Of a DNA stretch of 6,411 nucleotides, positions 1 to 5,370 are shown in pieces. The translations under genes and the position numbers were made by a program. The DNA comes from Puniceicoccales bacterium. Its GTDB lineage: Bacteria; Verrucomicrobiota; Verrucomicrobiia; Opitutales; JAIRKQ01. The first letter of the stretch is position 1; the number at the start of each line of letters is the position of its first letter. The stretch lies in contig JAISBO010000067.1 in the NCBI GenBank assembly GCA_031266155.1, positions 1-6,411 on the forward strand, given 5' to 3'. Under the pieces are notes generated by a model. That model saw only the letters and a program-made list of their open reading frames with translations. It was not told the DNA's origin and made no database searches.

Positions 1-294
1 AGGTCTCAGCAGAAAAACAAAATCAAAGCAATGAAAGTCCTACGCTCCCGCCTGCTACAAAAAAAAGAAGAAGAGGAGCGAGCTAAATATGCTCAAACGA
101 GGAAAGACCAGGTGGGTTCTGGGGATCGATCCGAAAGAATACGGACATATAATTTCCCCCAAGGTAGGGTAACCGACCATCGCATTGGATTAACGTTATA
201 TAACCTGCCCCAGGTCATGGAGGGACATATGGATGCTTTGATCGATGCCTTGCAGCTAGCAGATTTTGAAGCAAAAATCAAAGATTTAGCCTAG
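1..294 (+). CDS. prfA: Peptide chain release factor 1, C-terminal part
   Basis: The open frame enters from the left edge and ends at TAG 292-294, giving the last 97 residues. Release factor 1 recognises UAA and UAG in the ribosomal A site and triggers hydrolysis of the peptidyl-tRNA ester bond. The visible part lies after the catalytic GGQ loop, which is outside the window. It starts with the basic segment RSQQKNKIKAMKVLRSRL and continues with the family signatures GSGDRSERIRTYNFPQGRVTDHR and IGLTLYNL, then the usual acidic end ALQLADFEAKIKDLA. The Met at base 31 is internal and not the start. RF1 and RF2 share this region, but the TYNFPQGRVTDHRIG and LQLADF segments fit RF1 better. The identification is secure. 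No clear hairpin-plus-T-run terminator follows the stop; a phage-like remnant begins about 30 bases later. Confidence 0.95.
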   Translation, partial: RSQQKNKIKAMKVLRSRLLQKKEEEERAKYAQTRKDQVGSGDRSERIRTYNFPQGRVTDHRIGLTLYNLPQVMEGHMDALIDALQLADFEAKIKDLA

Positions 295-327
295 GTACAG
301 GCCTCTGCTTCGGTATTTCCAAACCCC

Positions 328-946
328 ATGGCGGCGATTGGCGATATCATCGTCGGAGGACAAAACGGGGCCCCGACTCGCCTGCCAGTCGGGGCGGCAG
401 AGCAGGTCATCTCCCCCAATGGCACTTCGTCCATATGGGTAGATTATCTCGTCCTATTCCCTCCCCATCGCCTCCACCTCCATACTCGGTGGCATAAGGC
501 CGGATGGGACCACCACCACCGTTAATCCATCTACGGGGGTGGCATCCGTGGTTGGCGGCGGCGGCGGGTCAAGTGGCTGGGTGCCTTCCGGCCAGTACAT
601 CGACATTACCTGGGAGGTTCCAGGGGATACCTATGTTGCTCCCGCGGACGGGTGGATGTACGTTGAGTGTATGACTTTCAACACCAATGCCTATATCGTT
701 ACGCAAGTAATAATTAACGGAACAAGTCCGGCAATCTATGGCGATGGGTCCCAAAGGGTCGCAAAAAAATCTCAACGGCATTACGAAAGCCATTGGCTAC
801 GGCCAATGGGTCCTTGGTTTCATCACCCACCTTTACGAACCCAACATAATTTCTTCAAAGCTTCTAATGCATCTCCTACACCTCCAGCAGTTTTGAATAC
901 ACTGCCAGGAACATGTACAGCCCACATTCCGACAGTTGCGGTGTGA
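328..946 (+). pseudogene. Frameshifted phage tail-fibre-like gene remnant
   Basis: Two consecutive reading frames carry one protein pattern. Frame 1 from ATG 328 reads GDIIVGGQNGAPTRLPVGAA and then SPNGTSSIWVDY, the opening commonly seen in phage tail-fibre or tail-collar proteins. At about 440-455 the pattern jumps by +1 and continues in frame 2 as YSLPIASTSILGGIRPDG, a glycine run, then YIDITWEVPGDTYVAPADGW, where the TYxAPADGW segment is typical of fibre tips. Frame 1 itself stops at 523-525 and frame 2 at 944-946. Resemblance fades after about 765. A third frame from 762, just at a run of seven A, reads NGITKAIGYGQWVLGFI and may be the original continuation, so a second shift is possible. 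The 3' end runs into the opposing gene that stops at 823. There is no Shine-Dalgarno sequence before 328, and base composition is GC-richer than the neighbours, which suggests transfer. I infer a decayed prophage fragment; a sequencing indel would be the other explanation. Confidence 0.6.
371..394. repeat. Perfect 8-bp GC-rich inverted repeat in fibre remnant
   Basis: CCCCGACT at 371-378 and AGTCGGGG at 387-394 are exact reverse complements with an 8-base loop. It lies inside the codons for GAPTRLPVG, a conserved fibre motif, so it may simply reflect codon choice. No T-run follows, so I do not call it a terminator. Confidence 0.6.
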
Positions 947-1476
947 CCATTATGGTCATCATAGTGCAGGGTATAGTGCGATCCATGCTTTGTTATCGTT
1001 ATGTTTTGGTGTTTTTTTTGCTGCATAACCTGTGTAACAAAGCCATTAACAAAACGTTGCATATCGGATGCTTTTATGGAATCTGTTTCTGAAAGAGCAC
1101 AAATGGCATTCATGGTTCCTTGCGTAACCGGAATAACGTTTTGTATCTCAGCAGTGACGGTAGGAGGAAGACGTACAATTAAGGATTGAATTATACATTT
1201 ACATTCGGTGCCATTTTTTTGTACTGCCCCATGGGCTATTGTTACGGTGGCACCATCTCCCAACGGGATTACCACAGCTCCAGGCGTTGCTTTAATCTGG
1301 CTTAACACCTGCCTATCAGTAAGAAGTTTGCCGGCATTAGTGTGAGGAAGCCTCCTAATAAGCTGCCCAAAATAGCCGTCTAGGACAGGCTTCAGACCAT
1401 ATTCGCCATATGCACTTATTACCTCTCGTTCTCCCTGCAAACACAAACCACCATCTATTGCATGAAAATCTTCCAT
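823..1476 (-). CDS. Hypothetical protein, 217 residues
   Basis: I do not recognise this protein. The start at 1476 (MEDFHAIDGG) is chosen because AAGGAAGG lies five bases upstream and a near-consensus promoter lies just beyond it. A longer reading from 1572 would add 32 residues with a hydrophobic stretch (about residues 12-28), but it has only a weak ribosome site. In the 217-residue form no signal peptide or membrane span is evident. The middle, about 75-145, is rich in beta-forming Val, Ile and Thr and looks like a soluble mixed fold. The C-terminal third is rich in His (about 170-195, HYTLHYDDHNGHT) and ends with a short helix, ALEALKKLCWVRKGG. The stop lies inside the tail-fibre remnant on the other strand. 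The second unknown gene lies upstream on the same strand, and the gap of 124 bases contains the promoter, so the two may be transcribed separately. The coding call is fairly secure because of length, promoter and ribosome site. Confidence 0.75.
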   Translation of the reverse strand: MEDFHAIDGGLCLQGEREVISAYGEYGLKPVLDGYFGQLIRRLPHTNAGKLLTDRQVLSQIKATPGAVVIPLGDGATVTIAHGAVQKNGTECKCIIQSLIVRLPPTVTAEIQNVIPVTQGTMNAICALSETDSIKASDMQRFVNGFVTQVMQQKKHQNITITKHGSHYTLHYDDHNGHTATVGMWAVHVPGSVFKTAGGVGDALEALKKLCWVRKGG

Positions 1477-1481
1477 ATACC

Positions 1482-1501
1482 CTTCCTTTAAACCAAGGAA
1501 G
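1482..1501 (-). promoter_or_regulatory. Inverted repeat over transcript start and ribosome site
   Basis: CTTCCTT and AAGGAAG, exact 7-base reverse complements with a 6-base loop, lie directly after the -10 box. On the minus strand the second arm is the Shine-Dalgarno AAGGAAG itself. The repeat spans about -6 to +14, which suits a repressor operator. If transcription starts a little further upstream, it could be a hairpin hiding the ribosome site instead. Confidence 0.45.
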
Positions 1502-1530
1502 ATGATATATAAAGCCCATGGCCAGGTCAA
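1502..1530 (-). promoter_or_regulatory. Sigma70-type promoter for the 823-1476 gene
   Basis: Read on the minus strand, TTGACC (1530-1525) is separated by exactly 17 bases from TATCAT (1507-1502). Each hexamer differs from consensus at one position. The predicted transcript start is near 1495, about 19 bases before the ATG at 1476, which supports the shorter start of that gene. Confidence 0.6.
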
Positions 1531-1600
1531 GAATAAATTTACTTTTGGTTTGCAAAATTTACATGGGCCCAAGCTCTAATGGCATGGCATGCTACCAAAA

Positions 1601-1963
1601 TCAAAAATATACGTGATGAAACTCCACCAGCTCAAAATCCTCAAAATTCCCAATATCAAGCCTAGCAATTCGGATGGTAATGGATTTGTTACTACCACTA
1701 TTTTCTATCTTCGTGGACATATCCATTGATACGCTTCTTTCCAACCCACATGCTAAAGTTCCAACAGTATCGCCCGTGTCATTTTCAAATGTCCTAAACG
1801 AAGAAATAATTAGGTCACACTCATCTGCCCTAAGGCTTTCAAATTTTTTAGCGATATCCGAAGTGGCAACGCACGTTATTGTATCTGATATCTTTCCGCG
1901 AGGGAAAATTTCCACCATATCCTGACTGCCATAATCGTTGCGATAGTTACTTATACATTCCAT
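1601..1963 (-). CDS. Hypothetical protein, 120 residues
   Basis: I do not recognise this protein. The start at 1963 is well supported: the minus strand has AAAGGAGT eight bases before the ATG. The sequence begins MECISNYRND and shows no signal peptide or membrane span. It is acidic to neutral, with alternating hydrophobic and polar residues in the second half (SITIRIARLDIGNFEDFELV, about 94-113) that suggest beta strands. It ends in the aromatic-rich HHVYF. A small all-beta or alpha/beta domain is the most I can say. It lies upstream of the other unknown gene in the same direction. An inverted repeat sits in its leader at 2002-2039. I see no catalytic motif and no clear partner, so whether the two neighbours work together is unknown. 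Confidence 0.65.
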   Translation of the reverse strand: MECISNYRNDYGSQDMVEIFPRGKISDTITCVATSDIAKKFESLRADECDLIISSFRTFENDTGDTVGTLACGLERSVSMDMSTKIENSGSNKSITIRIARLDIGNFEDFELVEFHHVYF

Positions 1964-2001
1964 AAACCGTACTCCTTTTCAGTTAAATCAAAGTCCTCCG
2001 C

Positions 2002-2039
2002 TAGGTAACATTTTTAACTCTAAAAATAAACATTACCTA
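2002..2039 (-). promoter_or_regulatory. Interrupted inverted repeat in leader of 1601-1963 gene
   Basis: TAGGTAA (2002-2008) and TTACCTA (2033-2039) are exact reverse complements. Between them TTTTTA (2011-2016) and TAAAAA (2021-2026) form a second, inner pair. The whole can fold into a stem with a small asymmetric interruption. It lies between a weak extended -10 site (TGCTATACG, minus strand, 2059-2051) and the Shine-Dalgarno near 1972. A leader hairpin or an operator are both possible. Confidence 0.45.
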
Positions 2040-2144
2040 ACTTTCGACGTCGTATAGCAACATCACCAAAACTTCACCTTGTCAACAAAAAACTGATTTT
2101 TGATTTGCGTCTTGGCCCGCCTTGTTGAGACTAATCCCTATTCT

Positions 2145-2516
2145 TTAAATTCCGCGGGAATCATCCTTATCTTTTATGGCATACCCATCCTCCTGGCGCC
2201 TGCGATTAATTGAGTTTTTTTTGCAATAGGTCTCAAAAACGTCATCGGCAGACATACCAAGGACCTGAGCAATTGCTATCAAAAAGTGGAACAGGTCAAT
2301 TAATTCGACACGGGCATTTTGCTCGTCGAACTGTTGGTATTTTGCCCACCATTTCCAGGGGACAGAATCTACCAATTCCGACGTTTCCTGTTGAACAGCA
2401 CGTGCATAATTCAATATCCAATTTATTTTTTCCTGTTCGGTTAGGTTGACAACGTCAACTCCCATCCGTTTATTCAGGGCGGCCTGCATGGTAAACATTT
2501 TCTCTAGCTTATCCAT
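2145..2516 (-). CDS. Dimeric (all-alpha) dUTP diphosphatase, dUTPase_2 family
   Basis: The 123-residue protein matches the dimeric dUTPase family, a MazG-like all-alpha NTP pyrophosphohydrolase fold that is unrelated to the common trimeric Dut. The family hydrolyses dUTP, and often dUDP, to dUMP with magnesium, keeping uracil out of DNA and supplying dUMP for thymidylate synthesis. Seen directly are the metal-binding ExxE motif at E44 and E47, followed by LVDSVPWKWW (about 48-57), the second metal motif E71 xx D74 in RVELIDLFHFL, and the basic end segment KKNSINRRRQEDGY (about 99-112) typical of phosphate contact. The length is short but complete for small bacterial members. The start at 2516 is the first ATG and keeps the conserved N-terminal helix, although the ribosome site is weak (GGTAAG). 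It lies 57 bases downstream of the heat-shock gene on the same strand, so co-transcription is possible. Function is confident from motifs; substrate range beyond dUTP is not visible. Confidence 0.88.
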   Translation of the reverse strand: MDKLEKMFTMQAALNKRMGVDVVNLTEQEKINWILNYARAVQQETSELVDSVPWKWWAKYQQFDEQNARVELIDLFHFLIAIAQVLGMSADDVFETYCKKNSINRRRQEDGYAIKDKDDSRGI

Positions 2517-2573
2517 TGTGATAACTTACCATAACGCTCTTCATTCTAATGAACATACAAACTTTTCAAAAAT

Positions 2574-3071
2574 TTATTCAATGGTTATTTTTTGGACATT
2601 ATCACTCTTTTTTTGCTTTGCAACTGTAATTGTTAGGATACCATTTTCCAATTTTGCTTTCACTTGTTTAAAATCTGCATCCCGCAAACATATGCTTCTT
2701 TCCATCGCAGAATCATGCCTTTCGCGATGCAAATAGTCGTCTTTTTCATCGGCAACCTTCCTTTCCCGACGAACGGAAATGCAAAGCGTCTGGTCTTCAA
2801 CGTTCAAATCTACTTCACTTTTTTTGACCCCTGGCATCTCCGCTTCGATGACATACTCTTTCTTTGTCGATTTTATATCGACTCTAAATCCTTCCCATGA
2901 GGAATGGCAATGGCAATAACGCGTATCAAACAAATTATTCATTTGATCGCGAAAATCTTCCATATGGTCGCGAAAATCTTTCATGTGATCGGCAGATAAC
3001 CCAGCCGATGTTGTAACCATCAAATATCCAAGGGCAACCAACATCAAATTTCTCAATTTCACACTTTTCAT
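2574..3071 (-). CDS. Exported small heat-shock protein (Hsp20/alpha-crystallin)
   Basis: Small heat-shock proteins bind unfolding proteins without ATP and hold them for later refolding. The alpha-crystallin domain covers about residues 62-156. It includes FRVDIKSTKKEYVIEAEMPGV, the strand segment LCISVRRERK, the A-x-LENGILTITV signature (about 139-150) and the terminal IxI motif (ITI, 162-164) used for oligomer contacts. The total of 165 residues is normal for the family. Unusually, the N-terminus is a signal peptide: basic MKSVKLRN, a hydrophobic core LMLVALGYLMVTT, then possible cleavage after A23 or A27. I therefore infer a periplasmic or membrane-bound location, whereas most members are cytoplasmic. 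Three heptads follow, HMKDFRD, HMEDFRD and QMNNLFD (29-49), and then a CHCH motif at 53-56 that could bind metal or form disulfides. No Shine-Dalgarno sequence precedes the ATG; an AT palindrome touches it. The dUTPase gene lies downstream. Confidence 0.9.
   Translation of the reverse strand: MKSVKLRNLMLVALGYLMVTTSAGLSADHMKDFRDHMEDFRDQMNNLFDTRYCHCHSSWEGFRVDIKSTKKEYVIEAEMPGVKKSEVDLNVEDQTLCISVRRERKVADEKDDYLHRERHDSAMERSICLRDADFKQVKAKLENGILTITVAKQKKSDNVQKITIE
2944..2984 (-). repeat. Tandem 21-bp repeat encoding heptads of the heat-shock protein
   Basis: The 20-base units 2944-2963 and 2965-2984 differ at two positions and recur with a period of 21 bases. They encode the near-identical heptads HMKDFRD and HMEDFRD. 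A third copy starts at 2986 but diverges after a few bases. It looks like an in-frame duplication that extended an amphipathic helix. Confidence 0.75.
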
Positions 3072-3087
3072 ATTTTTTCGAAAAAAT
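3072..3087 (-). promoter_or_regulatory. AT palindrome abutting heat-shock start codon
   Basis: ATTTTTTCGAAAAAAT is a perfect 16-bp palindrome whose edge is the base next to the ATG of the heat-shock gene. In the mRNA it could form a hairpin of six A-U pairs with a UCGA loop over the ribosome entry site. That would be easily melted by heat. A protein-binding operator is the alternative. Confidence 0.4.
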
Positions 3088-3279
3088 AAAAGATTATCCC
3101 GGTTGAATACAATATTATTTGTTGAAAAATTTCTTTAAAGTTATCCATTCAAAGCTGCGAAACAAATAGTTGTTGCATTCAAAAACGGCAATTGTTTTTT
3201 GTTGATCCTCCAGCATCTATCCTCAAAGTAGGAAGGAATTTTTCGTTCCTGCGGTGGGGAAACTGGCTGGTCGTTGCAT

Positions 3280-4083
3280 ATGATAGAAGTAAAGAATGCT
3301 GATTTTTGCATAGAACAGATAGCGAACTCTGGCCAATGTTTCCGCATAAACAAGCTTGGCCCGGCGGATATTTGGCAGGTTGTAGCATTTGGGAAGGTAT
3401 TAAGAGTCCATCGAATTGACCGGAATACTTCCGTTTTTCATTGTTCTCCTGAAGAATTTCAATCCATTTGGGTTGACTATTTTGACCTGCGGAGGGATTA
3501 TGGAATGATTAAGAATTTAATTTTGATGGCCGATGACCCTTTCCTTCGCCATGCCATCGCATATGGAGCCGGGCTTCGCATCTTACACCAAGATCTTTGG
3601 GAGGTCATTGTAAGCTTCATAATTTCCCAAAGAAACAGTATTCCTCGCATAAAAAGTACCATAGAAAAACTATGTGCCCCCTACGCCTATGCATTCCCTT
3701 CGCCCCACGTTTTGACAGCATACGGTGAAAAAGATTTTTGCAATCTCGGGCTTGGCTATCGGGCAAGATATTTGATGGATATGGTGGAGAGTGTAAAATC
3801 TGGAACTTTCGACGTGGAATACCTAAAAACTCTGAGTGCCGGGGAAGCCATCGCCTATTTAAAAAATTTCAATGGCATAGGGGAAAAAGTTGCCAATTGT
3901 ATCGCCCTTTATGGCCTTCATAGACTCGAATCTTTCCCCGTAGATACATGGATTTCTCGCATCATTCGAAACCAATATGGCGGAAATTTTAACATTAAAA
4001 ACCTTTCCCCCTATGCCGGAATCGTTCAACAATACATGTTTTTTTACCAAAGAAGTCTTCGAAGGGAAAAGAATGATTCCTAG
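3280..4083 (+). CDS. ogg: 8-oxoguanine DNA glycosylase/AP lyase, OGG1 type
   Basis: The protein is a helix-hairpin-helix GPD glycosylase of the OGG1 type, which removes 8-oxoguanine paired with C and cuts the abasic site by beta-elimination. An N-terminal OGG_N-like domain spans about the first 100 residues, with the family's SGQCFRI near its start. The catalytic half begins at DLWEVIVSFIISQRNSIPRI. Counting from the alternative TTG start at 3274 (269 residues), the hairpin LKNFNGIGEKVANCIALYG holds the Schiff-base lysine at 205. The catalytic aspartate is 224 in FPVDTW, matching human Lys249 and Asp268. I prefer ATG 3280 over TTG 3274; neither has an ideally spaced ribosome site, and the purine-rich GGTGGGGA lies at 3253-3260. 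A stop at 3229-3231 limits any upstream extension. The 267-residue length is normal for bacterial OGG1-like enzymes. The gene ends at TAG 4081-4083, overlapping the stop of the opposing marC. Confidence 0.9.
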   Translation: MIEVKNADFCIEQIANSGQCFRINKLGPADIWQVVAFGKVLRVHRIDRNTSVFHCSPEEFQSIWVDYFDLRRDYGMIKNLILMADDPFLRHAIAYGAGLRILHQDLWEVIVSFIISQRNSIPRIKSTIEKLCAPYAYAFPSPHVLTAYGEKDFCNLGLGYRARYLMDMVESVKSGTFDVEYLKTLSAGEAIAYLKNFNGIGEKVANCIALYGLHRLESFPVDTWISRIIRNQYGGNFNIKNLSPYAGIVQQYMFFYQRSLRREKNDS

Positions 4084-4784
4084 CAGATATGTATGTTTTG
4101 TACCACCTGGATGACTTCTGTCACGCTTTTTAGAGGTTTCAAAACCCGAAGATCGGCCTGCCTTAAGCCACCGAATATCATCTGTACTCCCAGTGTAGCA
4201 ATGATAAGTCCAGACAGCTTGAAGCTCAACTGTAATACCATCGGGGTTAGCCATTTGGTTCCCTTGGCGCTGGATACTAGCAATAAATACAACGCCCCAA
4301 AGACGAGTAAAATAGCTACCAATCCAATAATGTTTTGGATAAACCCTTTGGCCTGGCCTTGCAAGACTACGGTTGCTGTGATACAGGCAGGACCGCAGAT
4401 GATAGGAATTCCGAGAGGCGTTATGGAAATATCAACCTTACTCTTTTTTGTGGATTCCTTGCCAGTAGCTTTGTCTTGGTCATTGGAATTATCCATATCA
4501 TTGGAATTGAGCATCGATATGCCGAGCAAGGTTAGAATGATACCTCCGGTTATGCAAAAGGCTCCCATTGTAACCCCAAGAAATTCAAAAAATTTTTCAC
4601 CGACCATTGCGAAAAACAGTGTTGTCCCGCAGGCTACGGAAGTTCCCACCTTGGCCGTCCGAATACGCTCGGCCAGTGTATAGGGAGCCGTCATGCTTAC
4701 AAAAAGCGCAACGACAGCCAGAGGACAAGTTATGATGAATAACCTGGAAAAATATTGAACTAAATACTGTGCATGTCCTAACAT
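4080..4784 (-). CDS. MarC family (UPF0056) integral inner-membrane protein
   Basis: MarC proteins are six-span inner-membrane proteins annotated as putative neutral amino acid or small-molecule transporters; for most members the substrate is unproven, and the old link to multiple antibiotic resistance has not held. The 234 residues show hydrophobic segments at about 14-34, 46-63, 70-92, 122-141, 149-172 and 185-206. The two-fold repeat expected for the family is seen: CPLAVVALFVSMTA in the first half and PLGIPIICGPACIT (123-136) in the second, the latter being the signature. A hydrophilic loop, about 93-120, rich in Asp, Asn and Lys, separates the halves. The C-terminal tail after 206 is basic. 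The ATG at 4784 is the first usable start. The promoter just upstream would place the transcript start only about two bases before it. The gene converges on the glycosylase gene with a shared CTAG at the stops. Confidence 0.85.
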   Translation of the reverse strand: MLGHAQYLVQYFSRLFIITCPLAVVALFVSMTAPYTLAERIRTAKVGTSVACGTTLFFAMVGEKFFEFLGVTMGAFCITGGIILTLLGISMLNSNDMDNSNDQDKATGKESTKKSKVDISITPLGIPIICGPACITATVVLQGQAKGFIQNIIGLVAILLVFGALYLLLVSSAKGTKWLTPMVLQLSFKLSGLIIATLGVQMIFGGLRQADLRVLKPLKSVTEVIQVVQNIHIC

Positions 4785-4792
4785 GGAAATAT

Positions 4793-4821
4793 ATTAGAGC
4801 TACTCAATAATAGCAAGTCAA
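4793..4821 (-). promoter_or_regulatory. Promoter of the MarC-family gene, near-leaderless
   Basis: On the minus strand TTGACT (4821-4816) and TCTAAT (4798-4793) are separated by 17 bases, each one mismatch from consensus. The predicted transcript start is near 4786 and the ATG is at 4784, leaving no room for a Shine-Dalgarno sequence. An overlapping TAATAT with 19-base spacing would lie even closer. Confidence 0.55.
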
Positions 4822-5151
4822 GCTTTTTGTCTATTTCGGGATAAAAAATCTTGAAAATGTGTATGGTAAATCAGATTACAGTTTGATCCATGGTTTCATT
4901 TGAAAAAATGTGGGAATTTTAGGGTATGTTGCAATTTTTCAATTCGGCGGCAATTGGTGAGGCATCGGATATAACCCAATGGCTGTAAGGTGTTTTACTT
5001 CAAACGTTTTGTATGTTTATTATCAACATTTTTTATAGCCTTTAAAGGCTTTCTAATTTTTGACAAAAATTTAGCAATAGATTTTTGTTGACGTCTCGCT
5101 TTGTGTTTTCTGTATCTCCTGCAAGGCTTGTATTTATGTGGCTTTCCGTGA
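4822..5151. other. Intergenic stretch without a convincing gene
   Basis: This AT-rich stretch has no gene with a start codon and ribosome site on either strand. It holds a perfect 14-bp palindrome AGCCTTTAAAGGCT at 5037-5050 and an inverted pair CAAAAAT / ATTTTTG close to it, near 5062-5085. On the minus strand, the side downstream of the tRNA fragment, there is an open frame ending at TAA 4997-4995 that is very rich in Arg, Lys and His but has no ATG, GTG or TTG. It is discussed as a finding. Confidence 0.5.
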
Positions 5152-5201
5152 TGGTGGGCGGTGAGGGACTCGAACCCCCAACCTACTGGGTGTAGACCAG
5201 T
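5152..5201 (-). other. tRNA 3' half (probably tRNA-Val UAC) as att site
   Basis: On the minus strand the sequence ends with an encoded CCA (5154-5152), discriminator A (5155), acceptor strand ACCGCCC (5162-5156), a T arm with TTCGAGT loop and 5-bp stem (5179-5163), variable loop AGGTT (5184-5180) and 3' anticodon stem CCAGT (5189-5185). Reading the loop as TCTACAC gives UAC at the anticodon place, hence valine. Position 33 is C rather than the invariant U, and further upstream there is no D arm and no GGGCGGT acceptor strand. This is therefore only a 3' half. The matching ACTGG at 5201-5197 keeps the anticodon-stem symmetry although the rest is not tRNA, as expected of a tyrosine-integrase core site with crossover in the anticodon loop. 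The intact tRNA should lie at the far end of the element, beyond the window. Confidence 0.75.
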
Positions 5202-5264
5202 TGACTAATTATTGTACAGAAGTGTAAAAATCTGTTAATTTCTGCAAAACAAAGGTATTCGCAC

Positions 5265-5293
5265 TTGACATGAATTACAATTAATTCTAAGAA
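5265..5293 (+). promoter_or_regulatory. Possible integrase promoter
   Basis: A perfect -35 hexamer TTGACA (5265-5270) is followed after 17 bases by TAAGAA (5288-5293), a poor -10 match. It lies about 80 bases before the integrase ATG. The -35 is convincing; the -10 is not. Confidence 0.3.
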
Positions 5294-5326
5294 AATATAA
5301 AAAATCACTTAAAATTACCGCTATGT

Positions 5327-5348
5327 TGAGGGAATAATGAGGGAATAA
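5327..5348 (+). repeat. Tandem 11-bp repeat upstream of integrase
   Basis: TGAGGGAATAA occurs twice head to tail, at 5327-5337 and 5338-5348, 22 bases before the integrase start. Its place between the tRNA junction and the integrase gene suits arm-type integrase or excisionase binding sites, or an autoregulatory operator. Confidence 0.6.
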
Positions 5349-5370
5349 ATTTAATAAAAAGAAAACATAT

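Noticed and set aside
1674..1925. Plus-strand open frame opposite the 1601-1963 gene
   Set aside because: It lacks a ribosome site, while the minus-strand gene has a strong one.
2080..2104. TTGACA plus an AT hairpin as a promoter or terminator on the minus strand
   Set aside because: The nearest good -10 lies 23 bases away, and the hairpin has only A-T pairs except one.
4093..4683. Plus-strand open frame of 196 codons opposite the MarC-family gene
   Set aside because: The minus strand has six hydrophobic spans and the family signature; the plus-strand reading is low-complexity and lacks a ribosome site.
5037..5060. Rho-independent terminator at AGCCTTTAAAGGCT
   Set aside because: The palindrome has almost no loop, the GC part is only four pairs and the following T stretch is interrupted.
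5152..5230. Complete functional tRNA gene
   Set aside because: Upstream of the anticodon stem there is no D arm and no GGGCGGT to pair with the acceptor, and position 33 is not U.
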